In this document: one piece after another, positions 48,691 through 60,073 of the stretch
Numbering within the stretch: position 1 is the stretch's first letter
Layout of the letters: every line of letters begins with the position of its first letter
Assembly (NCBI GenBank): GCA_021234155.1
Contig: JAJEKV010000063.1
Location: forward strand, 6,261,710 to 6,325,709
Reading direction: 5' to 3'
DNA from: Isoetes taiwanensis
Taxonomy: Eukaryota; Streptophyta; Lycopodiopsida; Isoetales; Isoetaceae
Length of the DNA stretch: 64,000 bases
Program-made: the position numbers and the translations under genes
Notes under the pieces: generated by a model
The model's database searches: none
What the model saw: only the letters and a program-made list of their open reading frames with translations
Told to the model about the DNA's origin: nothing

Positions 48691-49599
48691 CGGTCGCCAT
48701 TGTTGCTGTGCGGCTGGTGTGGGAACTGGTTAACCGGCACCGCCAAGCATTAGAGCGAGATCCACGGCACTTGATTTCTTTTTCAAGTATGGAAGAACAG
48801 CGGTAACAAAATGTCAGCCAAGATATCGGGTAATTATTCTTGTGTTTGTATTTTGATCTTGTCACCTATGGCAAATCATAAGATCAGCAATTTGTTTGAT
48901 ACCAGCAGGATGCCTCTACCATGTGAAGGAAGAAGCATTGGATCCTACTGGTATGTAGGCGAGGCAGATGTTTTGTCTTTTGTCAGTTGAAGTTTTTTGG
49001 TGCCGATAGCTTGTTAATCGTGCTTTCAGAGATTTAATTTTTCTTTTTCGATTATCTTAGCCGAAACGAGAGGAGCATTTTTTTAGGAAGCTGAGTTCCA
49101 TCATTCTCCAAGTAAGCAAGCATTTTTTTTTTCTTTTCTCGGTTTCCTCAGTGTTCGGAAGGAAAGCAACAGTTCCGCGTTGATGGGGCTTTGGTTGGCT
49201 TATATGGCGTTTGTTAGTCGTCATGCATTCGCTGTAAGTTTAGCCCTATTTTAGGTAACCAGACTTAGCATGCATGCCAGAGTAACGATTGTGCATGTGT
49301 GTTTGAAGATTTTAGGAATCATTAAACTACTTATGAACTCAATTTGATCTAGATCAACATTTATTGGGAGCTCCTGGTAGCCGTAATTAAGATTTTTTGA
49401 GTCTTAGATATGGTGCGCTTTTTGTTTGTTGGGCTATACCTCCCAAGAGTGCAAGCTTTCTGTCATCCATCTTGTCACCTTATCCATGCTCCTATCCTTG
49501 TACGTTTGTGTAACATGTTTTTGTCCATGTGGAATTCACAAGTGATTGATATATCCTGTAGAAACCAAGGCAATCTCAGAGATTGTTGGAGGATGTCTG
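48691..49599. other. Noncoding, probably intronic
   Basis: AT-rich, no long ORF. It may be intron of the MBD-like fragment. Confidence 0.4.
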
Positions 49600-50508
49600 T
49601 GGCAAAGATTGAGATGGCCACAAAATTTAAAACGAACAAGGAGTAAGCAGCGAAGGAAGTTAGTTTTGGTAACCAAGCATCATATGTCTTCTGTAAAGGA
49701 TGTGGAGCGTTCATATCTCAAATCCAATACCTGCACAGAGTGGAGCGTTCATATCTCAAATCCAATACCTGCACAGAGTTGGCAGCATACGCAGCACAAG
49801 GTCAGATGCTACAGGCCAATGTTTATAACGATCATATGCGCAACAGTGCAGGAGTAGTTGGAAGGGTAGATAATCTGATTGCAACAAACTCCATTTTAGA
49901 GCCTACACCACTGGCAAAAATTGTACCTACACCACCAGTTAGGGTTCCATTTCGAAGACAGGGTCATGCACCTGCTGTTGGTGTATTCACTGTGCAATGT
50001 GCCAATTGCTTAAAATGGAGAGTAGTGCCCACTAAAGAGCAATACGAAGCAATCAGACAATGCAACTTAATATACCCCTGGGTATGTGAGGATGGGCGTA
50101 GTTGGCAGGCCGATCTTTCATGTGATGAAGAACCTGACTTGTCCCAAAACTCTATGCCTGCAATTTGGGCAATGGACAAAGCGAGTATTCCATGCACACC
50201 TCCAGGTTGGGAAAGGAAGCTCGATATTCGAAGTGAGGGCTGCTCAAAGTTCAGTGACATGTATGTAGTTGCATATCTTATTTAATCTGTAGGTTGGACA
50301 TATCACCATGTGGAAAGAAGTTACGCTCAATGGTGGAAGTCTAGAGGTAAAGAGGCTAGCTATGCAATCGCCAGATCTGTCTTTGATTTTCGTTAGTAGC
50401 TCTGAGTGGCTTTTCTTTTTTTTCCTCAGGTTGCTGGATGAAAATCCTGCATATATTGAAGCAGGCATCAGGATGTCTGATTTTTCATATGCGTCGCTAC
50501 CAACATGA
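49600..50508 (+). pseudogene. CW-zinc-finger/MBD chromatin-reader gene fragment, copy 2
   Basis: Plant MBD proteins of this class carry a CW finger that binds histone H3 tails and a methyl-CpG-binding-type domain. Exon to 50,260 encodes the CW finger (VQCANCLKWRVVPTKEQYEA, PWVCEDG, LSCDEEPD, with all four Cys and the Trp) and the start of the MBD (PPGWERKLDIR, SKFSDM). A GT..AG intron follows. Exon 50,293-50,346 gives LDISPCGKKLRSMVEV, then TAG where family members have CAG (Gln). Exon 50,430-50,508 gives LLDENPAYIEAGIRMSDFSY and a stop. Lengths align with the family across both introns. The TAG is present in both copies, so it is a pre-duplication mutation. A 38-bp direct repeat (gtggagcgttcatatctcaa...) near 49,703-49,780 also disrupts the front. 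Confidence 0.82.
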
Positions 50509-50662
50509 AGGATCAACAAAGCTTCACTATCACCTTAACTGCAGGTATTGTTCTGCTACATTTCCTCTTTTAGGCATTTTCTTGAAGTAAGATTATTATA
50601 GAATCTTCAATATTTTCTCTGGTGTAAGAAGATATGATGAATTGTGCTTACTCTTACAGAGA

Positions 50663-50883
50663 GTCTTTGTCTGATTGGCTGCAAAAATGGGCATTTTAAA
50701 AGCCCCAGGGGATATCCAAGATTTTCTCCTATGCTTCGAAATGTTCCTTGCAGCAATTGGTCATATATATGCATTCCCATATAAAAAATATGCAGAAGCT
50801 AATATTGGTGGCTCTTCTGGCATGCCTGGCAGTGTTGCTCATGCACTGAACTTCCATGACGTGGCCTCAGATATTGTTCAGGT
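50663..50883 (+). pseudogene. TMEM184/LAZ1-like (DUF300) exon, copy 2
   Basis: Same exon as 20,499-20,719 and almost identical, with KAPGDIQDFLLCFEMFLAAI, YAFPYKKYAE and HDVASDIVQV. The domain normally has seven membrane segments; only the last helix region and its cytoplasmic continuation are here. It lies 155 bp after the MBD fragment on the same strand, so two unrelated host genes are joined. Confidence 0.65.
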
Positions 50884-50889
50884 CTGATT

Positions 50890-52287
50890 TGGACAAAAAA
50901 TGACGAATGTTCGACTGCAGTTTGCCCAACATATCATGATTATGTTCTTTACAGCAATAGTGGTGATCTGTGCCTGTTGGTAAAGGAATGGATACTCTGC
51001 ATTGACGTAACAATATGTTTGGAGCTGGCAAATTGATGAAGCATATGCAGCCGAGCTATCTTCCTTGGATACTAGAAAATTAGGTGATTCAGGAGATGTA
51101 AAAGCTAGCAAATGATATGATGTCAACTTTAGATATTTCTAAGCGACGCAAAAGCAATGCCTTTGAAGTTAAATTTCGATTTGATAGTCAATGTTATAGA
51201 AGACGTAAAAAGGCTTGAAGAGGACACATGATTCACAATTACCCTGACACTCCAGGTTTTGTCAATATTTATTGATACCATTGTTTTTTAAACAAAAGAT
51301 ACAAATCTGATGCTAATTGTTACTTCTATAGCAGGACTGACTATTAATTTATGGAATTCCTAAGTGACTGGAGAATATGGGAATATATTCTTTTGGAGGG
51401 AAAAGGTTCTCAAGCTTGCATTTGTCTTCTAAATATTGTGTTTTAAATGGTATTTACTGATAACGCCTCGAATATTTGCAGGGAGACAATGTAAGTCTGA
51501 AGTTGTTGTTGAAGCTGGATTTTGCCTGAGAGAGCCTCCCGGACCACAAGATCGCTCGCAAATTAAAGCAGCAGTACTTATTCAGTTTTTGTGAGGCAAC
51601 AAATATCAAAGGTAGTTTAGTGATCAATAGAGTGGTACTTCAATGAAGCAAAATCTTTCTAAAAAGGCTCAAATTTAGAGCATCCAGAGATAGTTGAATT
51701 TTATGGCAAGAACAAATAGGAGGAACACACTAACTCTAAAGAAGTTACTTCGGTGTGAAACACGTAAATAGTAAGGAAAAGATATTGTAACTAGGGGTAA
51801 GAACAATAAATTTGACTACCTATGTGCATGATGTTTCTTAGTAGTTGGCCAAAGACCAAGAGAAGAGTCTGTTTGACATTTTTAGACTATGCAGCTATCA
51901 ATCAAACTTTTTATATCCCATCGTAGATAATATACTTTGGCGTCTTTATAATATACCCAAGTAACATTTCATGGAGTAAATTAGCATTTGTGATTGGGTT
52001 TTATACCATCACTGGATAACTATGAGGAGCTAATTAAGATGTAGATGCCAAGTCATATACGAATGTTGAATGTTGTTGAAGTAATTAAGATGAATTGAGA
52101 TGGCACGTTAAGAAGTTAAATATTTATGCCATCATTTTCACAAGTGGACGAGCTTATATGCATATAAGTTGTGGACAGTGCTGTGATGTCGCAAGATGGC
52201 CAAGGTTCCATTCCAGGCTTAAGATTCAAGTTCGTTGTAGTTTTAGGTATGCGCGGTGTAGATGCTAGGTGCATGTATGCGTATCAT
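50890..52287. other. Noncoding region with possible exon scraps
   Basis: Near-identical to 20,725-22,150. Possible exon scrap EAGFCLREPPGPQDRSQIKA at about 51,510-51,570; no gene can be named. Confidence 0.4.
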
Positions 52288-52299
52288 CTACATGTTTTC

Positions 52300-53529
52300 A
52301 AGGGCCCAACAACCTGAAGTTAAAGCATCCTTAAGCTTCTGAAAACTTGCCTGGACCTTCGTCTTCCAGTGTTCTACCCAATCCTTCACTTTCTCATGCT
52401 TTGTAAGGTCTGTGAGAGGCCCTGCAATCTTGGCAAAATCCTTGACAAATTTCCTGTAATATCCTGCCAAGCCCAAAAAACTCCTTACCTCTGAAACATT
52501 ACCCGGAACAGGCCAATCTTTAACTGCCTCTATCTTTGCTGGATCTGTAGCAATTCCCTCGGCTGAAATCACATGCCCCAAATAATCCACCTTTGGTGTG
52601 GCAAACTTACACTTAGAGAACTTTGCAAAGAGCTGGTGACGCCTCAGTTTCTGCAAGGCCAATCTAAGGTGTTTCTCATGCTCCTCAAGGGTTTTACTGT
52701 AGATGAGAATGTCGTCAAAGAAAATAACAACAAAATCATCCAAGTATTCTCGGAAGACATCATTCATCAATCGCATAAAAGTCGCGGGGGCGTTAGTTAA
52801 ATCAAAAGGCATAACTGTGAATTCATAATGCCCGTATCTAGTACGAAAGACAGATTTATGGATGTCATCCTCTTTAATTCTTATCTGATGATACCCAGAG
52901 CGTAAGTCAATTTTTGAGAAGTATTTGGCCCCTTGCAACTGGTCCATAAGATCATCTGCTCTAGGTAAAGCATAGCGATTCTTGATCGTATGCTTGTTGA
53001 GCTGCCTATAGTCAATGCACATCCTCATGGATCCATCCTTCTTTTTAACAAAGAGAATAGGTGCACAAAAAGGTGAAACACTAGGCCGAATAAAGCCTAG
53101 GTTCAATAGCTCCTGGAGTTGCTTCTTAAGCTCAGCCAACTCGGGAGGACTCATGCGGTACGACGCCTTACTGGTAGGCTTAGTACCCGGTTCCAAAGCT
53201 ATTTTACATTCGACCCCTCTGAAAGGAGGAAGTTTCTGGATCTCATCAGGAAAAAGATCCTTAAATTCTCTAATAAGACTAGCAATGTTCTCTGGTAATG
53301 CATCCACTACCTCCTTCTGTTTAGCATCTGACTCAATGGAGGCAAGTCTGATAACGCAAAGTACCTTATCCTTGCGTATAGCCTTATCTAAATGCCTGAT
53401 AGACATGGACTGCATGATTGGGTTTAATGGATCACCTTTAATAGTTACCCGGGCTCCATTAGCTGCGTTGAAGGTCACTTCCCGTTTCTCGCAGTCTATA
53501 TTGGCTTTAGCAGATGCCAAGAATTCCAT
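52300..53529 (-). CDS. Chromovirus reverse transcriptase, inverted block, copy 2
   Basis: Long intact minus-strand frame with all RT motifs: [76 protein letters not shown], the catalytic FFDDILIYS, and LGHVISAEG. It ends at DALTSG, just before RNase H would begin, and runs out at the inversion junction near 52,300. The expected next residues lie on the opposite strand from 54,693, with about 40 residues missing. A shared +1 shift at 53,525 separates it from the protease frame. Confidence 0.93.
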
Positions 53530-54692
53530 GCGACAATAAGATCATATTTGCCAATGTCCATTAGTTCGGCACCTAAGGCAACTGATGCACCTGGCAACTG
53601 CATATTGAGGTTAATGCAACGGCCATTTGTATGTCGGATCTTACCACTGGCTAAAGTAACATGTCGCGGTCTGGATTTTAAGGTCTCAAATTTCAACACC
53701 TGGGCCATTCTGGGAGAAGCAAAATTATGGGTACTACCCGTATCCATAAGAATAACAAAGGGTTTACTGTCTACCTGGCCTATAGCAGAAATAACAGCAG
53801 GCTGACTTTCAGCATTGCCGGTTTCAATAGCTGCAAAAATATGAGACGCGCCGTGAATGTACTCGTGAGCCTCCTCGTCAGCAGGTGGTGGAGACTCGAG
53901 ATCGTCCCAATCGAGGTCGGCCATTGCCAGTTGAGCGGTTTGTGTGACATAGGGGCAGTTCTGCATCATGTGCCCGGGTCGCATACACCTGAAACATGTC
54001 TTATCTTTGCGGAGCTGTTCTCGAGCCTCTTTGGGAATAGACTGTAATAGGTCCCGAATTGAGCTGCCCATATTATTCGTCTTGTCAGGCACGTTGAAGG
54101 TGACTTTCTTGTCCTGTCGGCCATACGAGTTTTGCTGAGGGGGCCCAGGACTTGGAGAACGAGGCTTATACGGTGTGTAAGAGCGAGGCTGAGAATAAGA
54201 GGCGAGGCGCTGATACTGGTTCTTTGGTATGTCCTCCTCGAGGCTTAATGCCTTAGCCTCGGCCTCTGCAACAGATTTTGGGTCTATGGCCTTTACCATT
54301 CTTTTAATTGATGGTGCCAACCCTTCAATATATCCTTCCACTGCCCTCTTCTCCGGCACATATAGCCTCAAACGCATGAAGTCCTCAGTATAGGATTGCA
54401 CTGACATGCTTTTCTGCTCCAACCTATAAAAGGTCTGTATCTGTTGACACTTGTGTGCACGTGGCACATAGTGTGACTTAAAGGCCTTGGCAAACTTCTT
54501 GAACTTACACCTGCTCCTGTCCAAATGTTTGGCCCTAGCTAGCATAACCTTTCCACCAAATCCTAGCTGCACCTGTGAGGTTGGTGGTGGCGACCTTACC
54601 TGTATCCTTCTCGGTCATACCATATGATTTTCCAAATTTTTTCATCTCGTCTAGCCAAGATTCTGTGTTAAGACCTCCCCTGGATTTCCCAT
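53496..54692 (-). CDS. Chromovirus Gag and protease, inverted block, copy 2
   Basis: The minus strand starts truncated at the inversion junction (about 54,692) with [20 protein letters not shown] and [10 protein letters not shown]. It continues after a frame change near 54,560 through the capsid domain ([19 protein letters not shown]), a basic linker, the CCHC knuckle [14 protein letters not shown] and the aspartic protease motif [15 protein letters not shown]. The N-terminal Gag is missing. Both frame changes are shared with copy 1, so they predate the duplication. Confidence 0.92.
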
Positions 54693-56096
54693 GATGAATG
54701 AAACAGAACAGCGATACCCCACCCATGATCAGGAATTGTTGGCGGGTTGCCAGCGCTTTTGGCGATATGGAGACACTACCTTCTTGGTAGGAGATTCCAG
54801 CTAGATACGGATCATCAGAGTCTCCATTATCTTTCTACCCAGCCAAATCTCAATCTTCGTCAGAGAACATGGATGGAGTTTCTAGAGGAGTATGATTTTG
54901 AGATTATGTATAAGCCGGGTAAGCACAATGTGGTTGCGGATGCTTTGTCACGCCATCCCTTGCTAACATGCACCCATTGTAATGCGATTTCCACGCTCAC
55001 CAGTGAGTTCGGAAAGCAAATAGAGCAGACCTTGACCACGGATCCAGAATTCCATGAAGTGTGGAACAGTTTGGCCAAGGAGGCGCGGACAGATAAGGAG
55101 CGTGAGGCTTTCCGCTCTTATAAGAAGGAGGGCAATTTGCTTTATTACAAAGATAAGTTGTGTGTACCCGAGACTTCAGGAGTCCGTAAGCTTATTCTTC
55201 ATGATACACACAACAGCCCTATAGCTGGACATGCAGTTTTTATGAAGACCTACTTTAAGATTCGCTCCAGCTATTATTGGCCGCGTATGAAGAAAGACAT
55301 TGCCAGATTCATTAAGCAATGTCAAGTGTGTCAGCAAACCAAGGCCGAGCAATTAAGGATTCCAGGAGAATTGCAACCTCTGGATGTGCCCAACGCCAAA
55401 TGGGAGGTGATAACGATGGACTTCATTGTGGGCCTTCCACGTACCCTCTGTGGATATGATGCCTTAATGGTAGTGGTTGACAAGTTGTCGAAGATGGCTC
55501 ATTTCTTGCCATGTCGCACCACAGATACAGCCTTGGACGCAGCTTTGTTGTTTGCAAAGGAAATCTTTAGATTACACGAGATGCCACGAGTAATAGTATC
55601 TGACAGGGATCCCAAGTTTGTAAGTGCATTCTGGAAAGATTTCTTTGCCACCATCCAGACCAAGCTTGCGATGAGCACAGCATATCATCCTCAGACGGAT
55701 GGACAAACAGAGCGCACCAACTGCATTATAGAGGATATGTTGCGAAGCTATGTGTGGAGTAAGCAATCTCAGTGGGCCGACTATATTCTTTGCCTATAAC
55801 AGCATGAAACAGGAGTCTTCTAGAATGTCTCCCTTCATGATAAATTATGGCTATCAATGCCTTGCTCCAGACACATGGCATAATCCTGTTTCTAAGGTGG
55901 AGGTTTCCCAGCAACTCCTCTTGGAAATGCAAGCTTTGGTTGAGGAAGTTCGTGGCTTATTGGCTGCGTGTAGTCGTCAGAAAAGTGATAAGCACAGGAC
56001 CCCACGAGTATTCCAAGTGGGAGATTCAGTTTGGCTCAAGATTAAAGTTAAGCAAGCCAAGCTTAAAATTGGTAACTGCAAAAAGTTGGCACCCAG
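54693..56096 (+). CDS. Chromovirus RNase H-integrase, copy 2, interrupted by element 2
   Basis: The plus-strand frame runs from MNETEQRYPTHDQ (about 54,693, partly garbled to 54,760) to 55,799, then shifts frame (FAYNSMKQESSRM..) to 56,096. RNase H end, linker, HHCC finger (HDTHNSPIAGH...CQVC) and DDE core (MDFIVGL, SDRDPKF, TDGQTERTN) are complete. The frame shift at 55,797 is in both copies. Element 2 inserts after GGCACCCAG. Confidence 0.93.
56092..56096 (+). other. Target site duplication of element 2 (left side)
   Basis: cccag directly precedes the element terminus TGTTTGGGG. The right-hand partner in copy 1 (36,947) reads cccga followed by tgggat, consistent with original cccagatgg with the CAG altered. 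Confidence 0.75.
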
Positions 56097-56685
56097 TGTT
56101 TGGGGTCTGGGTTCGGGAACTCCTGCAAGACAGCCCCGCTGTGAGGACCCGTGGATCAAACAGGAGAATCCGGTAGCTGTGTCACGCGGGATTTGCAACA
56201 GAAACTAAGGAAGGGAAAAGAGAAAAACTAGAAGAACAATGAAGAACACAATGAAGAGAACAAAACTCTTTGATATCAATTGAGATACATGAGCTCTCGT
56301 AATCGAGAGAAAGCAGAAGTGAGATAAGACCAAAAACTCATCCAACCCGTGAGGGCTAGATCTACTCATATATATAGTACAATGGCCTTTGGCCCAATAT
56401 AGATACTCTGTCAAAGCTCGGTGCCGACTCCTGGAAGGAGGCCTGATTTGCAGGAACATTGGCGGTGCCTCTTGAGACCCTGAAATGGCGCAGATGGTGA
56501 CAGCGCGTCATTTCTCTGTGCGCATTCTCTTGGTCCCGGGCACGGCCTTTAACTGCGTGGTCTGCGGCGGCTTGGTCTTCTGCGGGCCCTTGGATGACTG
56601 ACCTGTGCCTGACTGTAGATCCTTGGCCTTGACCTGGTCCGTCGTGTGCATGAATAGTCCTGTATTTGAAGGTACAGGACTAACA
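56097..56685 (-). repeat. 3' LTR of element 2, copy 2
   Basis: 589 bp. A minus-strand TATA box lies at about 56,365-56,375. The polypurine tract ggtaggggggag follows at 56,686-56,697. Confidence 0.9.
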
Positions 56686-56699
56686 CTCCCCCCTACCAA

Positions 56700-59600
56700 A
56701 CGACACTCAGGGTGAAGAAAAGGAGGAAGTGTTTCTGATGGCGGGAACCCGGCAGTTTAAAAGTGATCCTCACGGGAATGAGGACGGGCGCCATTGTGGT
56801 AATTGCCGATGAGATCCTGGCATGTTTGAAGAGCTTCAGGAGTGTTGAGCCCAAGTGCAGGATCTGCATCAATGAGAAATCTGGAGCGTACCATGTCTTC
56901 AAGGGCAGCATGTGCCTCAGAAGGGGCGAACTGGCATTCCATGAGAAGGCAGGTCTAGAGGCCAAAGGCACTGACGCTGGCATTCGGTTTGCAATAAAAG
57001 ATAGGACGCTGGCAATTTAGCGAGCTTATCAGGAGGCACTTGAGAGCAGCACAGAAGCCTGCTTGACGGTGAACTGAAGGATCCGGTGAGGTGGCAGCAT
57101 TCTCCAAGAAGGCATCAAGGCCATGGACAGCATGAGCGGGTGTTTGCCAACCACGCTCATTGGCAATATATATCCAATTTTCGTTGTGGTCCAAGGTGGC
57201 ACCATCCTCCCAAACAGAGCGTCTGACAAAACGTGGATCCCATCGGAGATCCGTCGAGATCTGAGGAGGAGTCCACCCAGTGTGGCCTTCAAGGACCTTT
57301 GTCCAAAACGGAAGACGCCAGTCTGAGGTAAGAAACCTTAGGCGTGTAGGTGCCCCTAATGAAGCATAAGGAGATTGAGCCAAACCCGTGGGCATGGGCT
57401 GCTGAGCCTGCTCCCTGAATTTGCGAACAAGATCTTTATCCAGAGCACGGCACCAAAGCAGATAGCTGAGTATAGACCGGAGGATTAACCCAACCCGTGG
57501 GTATGGACTTGCTGTCCAGAAGAGCACTCACGGAATTGTAGCCACCGAGGTGCTGCATGTAAATCTATGCAAAGGGAAGATCTTCAGGATGTGCTAAATT
57601 TTTCCTTATCTGCACCAGCGTTTCAGCTTGCCATAGAGGTAAATGCTGAGCAAGCTCAGGCAGGTACTCAGTACAGAGAGTGGGTTCGAGTAGAATCCTG
57701 TAAATATGGATTGGTTTCTAACAACAGCCAATGGGCATGATGGTTGCCGTGAAAAACTCGATGTGCCTCATCTCTGAATTTGTCTTGTGTATCAGCCAGA
57801 TAGAAATCATGAAAAATGTAAACCATAGGCTGAACAACTCGGAAGATGACCAAATCAGGATCCTCACAGGTGATTTGATCAAATACTAAGAGAGCACAGA
57901 GTAAGCCTTTGTCTTCAACAGAAAGGTCCGGCCAGATCCTGAGGAAATCCACGCTGCGTAGTGGCTGTGCATTAACCTGGCCGTCTGCCGCGTACCACTT
58001 CAGAAGAAAAAGGTGGCGTCGGGCAACCACATAATCCAGATAACTGGAAGGAGTAGAGAAATCCACAGGAATGCGACTAGTAATATCAATATAGCCCTCA
58101 TGTTTATTTTGGGCTTCTTCGACCGATTGAACAGCTTGCTGGAGTTGATGTTCTAGGTCACGGATCTGATTTTCCTTTTCAAGCAGGAGACGTGATTGAT
58201 CACGGAATCGTCTGTGAGAGTGCGTGCCCTGTGAAGAGGATTGCCCAGGAGTATGCAATCGCAGCCTGGCAATCTCGGTATCATCAATTAATTTTTGTTT
58301 TTGGGCTTCTGTAAGCTGAGTCTGAAGAGATGTGACCTGATTTTGCAGCGTGGTCATCTGGTCTCAGAGAGTGGGGAGCTGCTCGTTGCGCTCCTTGAGC
58401 TCTTGAAGTTGAGTGTTGTAATTTTGAGAGATCTCAGTGTACATGGTGTTAAGATCTGCAATGGCTTTATCCTTGTCACCAAGGAGGTGATCCTTTTCTT
58501 TGATCTGCGCCAGCAATTTCTGAATGTGCGTCTGCAACTCAGCCTGTTGATCAGCAAGCAGGCTGGTCTGATCTTGTGCACTCTTGAGATCTTCACGGGC
58601 CTGTAAAAGAGCCTCGTGCTTTTGTTGAAGTCTGTCTTCCAGGGATTGAACTTGCGTGTTGGCAGCTTGAAGATCCTTGTGAACGGCTTCCGTGGCCTCC
58701 ATGTAGGCTTGAACACCATTCATGAAGACTTCTTGTGAGTCCTGAAGCTTGAGAACAATAGCTTGGACATCTTGCTGGTATTGATACAGGGCTTGGCGAG
58801 AAGGTGGAGGTGCAGGGCCCTGTTGGTGATGAGTCTGTGCGTCTGAGAATTTTGATGAGAAGTTTTAGGCATGGACTCCGTGGAGGAAGAAGAGACAGTA
58901 ACATGCGTGGCGGTGTTTTGAACATGACCAGGAGAAAGAGGGCGTGAAGTTTCAGCCTGCTGGTTGTGGGGAAGGGAATGAAAGGATTGATGAGTGGATG
59001 CACGAGAAGTGGAAGGGGACCCTGGGCGGGTGATAGGAATATAATGACGGATGATGGCCTAGAGGTGAGCACCCACAGAAGTATCAGAGCCTGAAGAAGG
59101 TGCTACACGGACACGATCAATTTCATGGAGAAGTCGGAAGAACAAAATTTGTGGCCAATCAATAGGATGTATGGAATAGACGGCCATCACGACAGTGTTA
59201 TAAAACGGTTTATTGATATGGGTATTCTTGATGGAATACCCATAGAATTTTCGCCACAGAAACTTGACAAAAGTATCGTGGGTCTTTGCAACATTGGTGA
59301 GTCGATGCATGTTGGCTTGATAAGGAGCTGCGCCATACTGAGTGACATCCTGGTCCTGTAAGGCAGCCCAAGATAAAGAAGGTCTGTTAAGAGGAATTTG
59401 GAATACCTCAGAAATCAGAACCGGAGTGAGCAAAATGGTGGTGCCATCGACCGTGATGGCGTATCCTTCCGAGCTGTTGATCATGTGAGCGACAAACTGC
59501 TTCAGTTGCGCCGGATTTGGGGCAGGGAGTTCCTGTGTGGAGAATGGATAAAGCCCATGGCGTCTGCCACGGCTCGACTTGGACCTGCTAGGGCATCGCG

Positions 59601-59816
59601 AAAAGTGGGTGTTGAGAAAGTGACCGATTCAAAAAGAGCCGGATCCCTTGGAGCAGCAGCTTGAAGTTGAGGAAATTTGGGTGAAGCAGCCATGGTGAAG
59701 AGCGTCGGAAAGGAACGGGAAGAACTGTCTTGAGAAGCCGGAGGGCGGAGAGCAGAAGACGAAAACGAAGATAGACGAAAAGGTTTTAGGGCGCACAAGT
59801 GTTTGCGAAGGGGCAT
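56700..59816 (-). CDS. Extra coiled-coil ORF of element 2, copy 2 (frames broken)
   Basis: The minus strand from ATG 59,816 (MPLRKHLCALKPFRLSS) is open to 59,502, then continues in a second frame through FVKFLWRKFYGYSIKNTHIN and HPIDWPQILFFRLLHEID to about 59,060. A Ser/Thr/Pro-rich stretch comes next, then a long coiled coil (EDRLQQKHEALLQAREDLKS, KEKDHLLGDKDKAIADLNTM) and a second one (ENQIRDLEHQLQQAVQSVEE). A globular part (YIDITSRIPVDFSTPSSYLD ... FDQITCEDPDLVIFRVVQPM) leads to Trp-rich WTPPQISTDLRWDPRFVRRS, ending near 56,700. About 1,000 residues in at least four frames. The position after integrase on the pol strand fits the additional ORFs known from Tat-lineage elements. Function unknown. 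Confidence 0.7.
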
Positions 59817-60068
59817 GATGAGAATGAAACAGCAACCGTTGATGGTGCCAGGTGGCGATAGATGCGAAGGAGTCGATTGAGAGGCAAAAATTTGGCTAAG
59901 TCCCCAAGCAGTTAAGGGAGAAGCTATGAACGGTGGAGATGAGACGTGAAGGAACGATCGGAGGTGACAGCTGGCAAAGGTACAAACATTAATGTCCGAC
60001 GGGCTTGAAAGGAAGGAATGGCATTTAATGCAGGCAACTCGAAGTGGGATATCATAAAAAGGAAGTGT

Positions 60069-60073
60069 CAGAA
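60069..60073 (+). other. Left target site duplication, cagaa
   Basis: cagaa at 60,069-60,073 is repeated at 62,836-62,840. The empty site in copy 1 has a single cagaa at 29,851-29,855. Confidence 0.95.
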
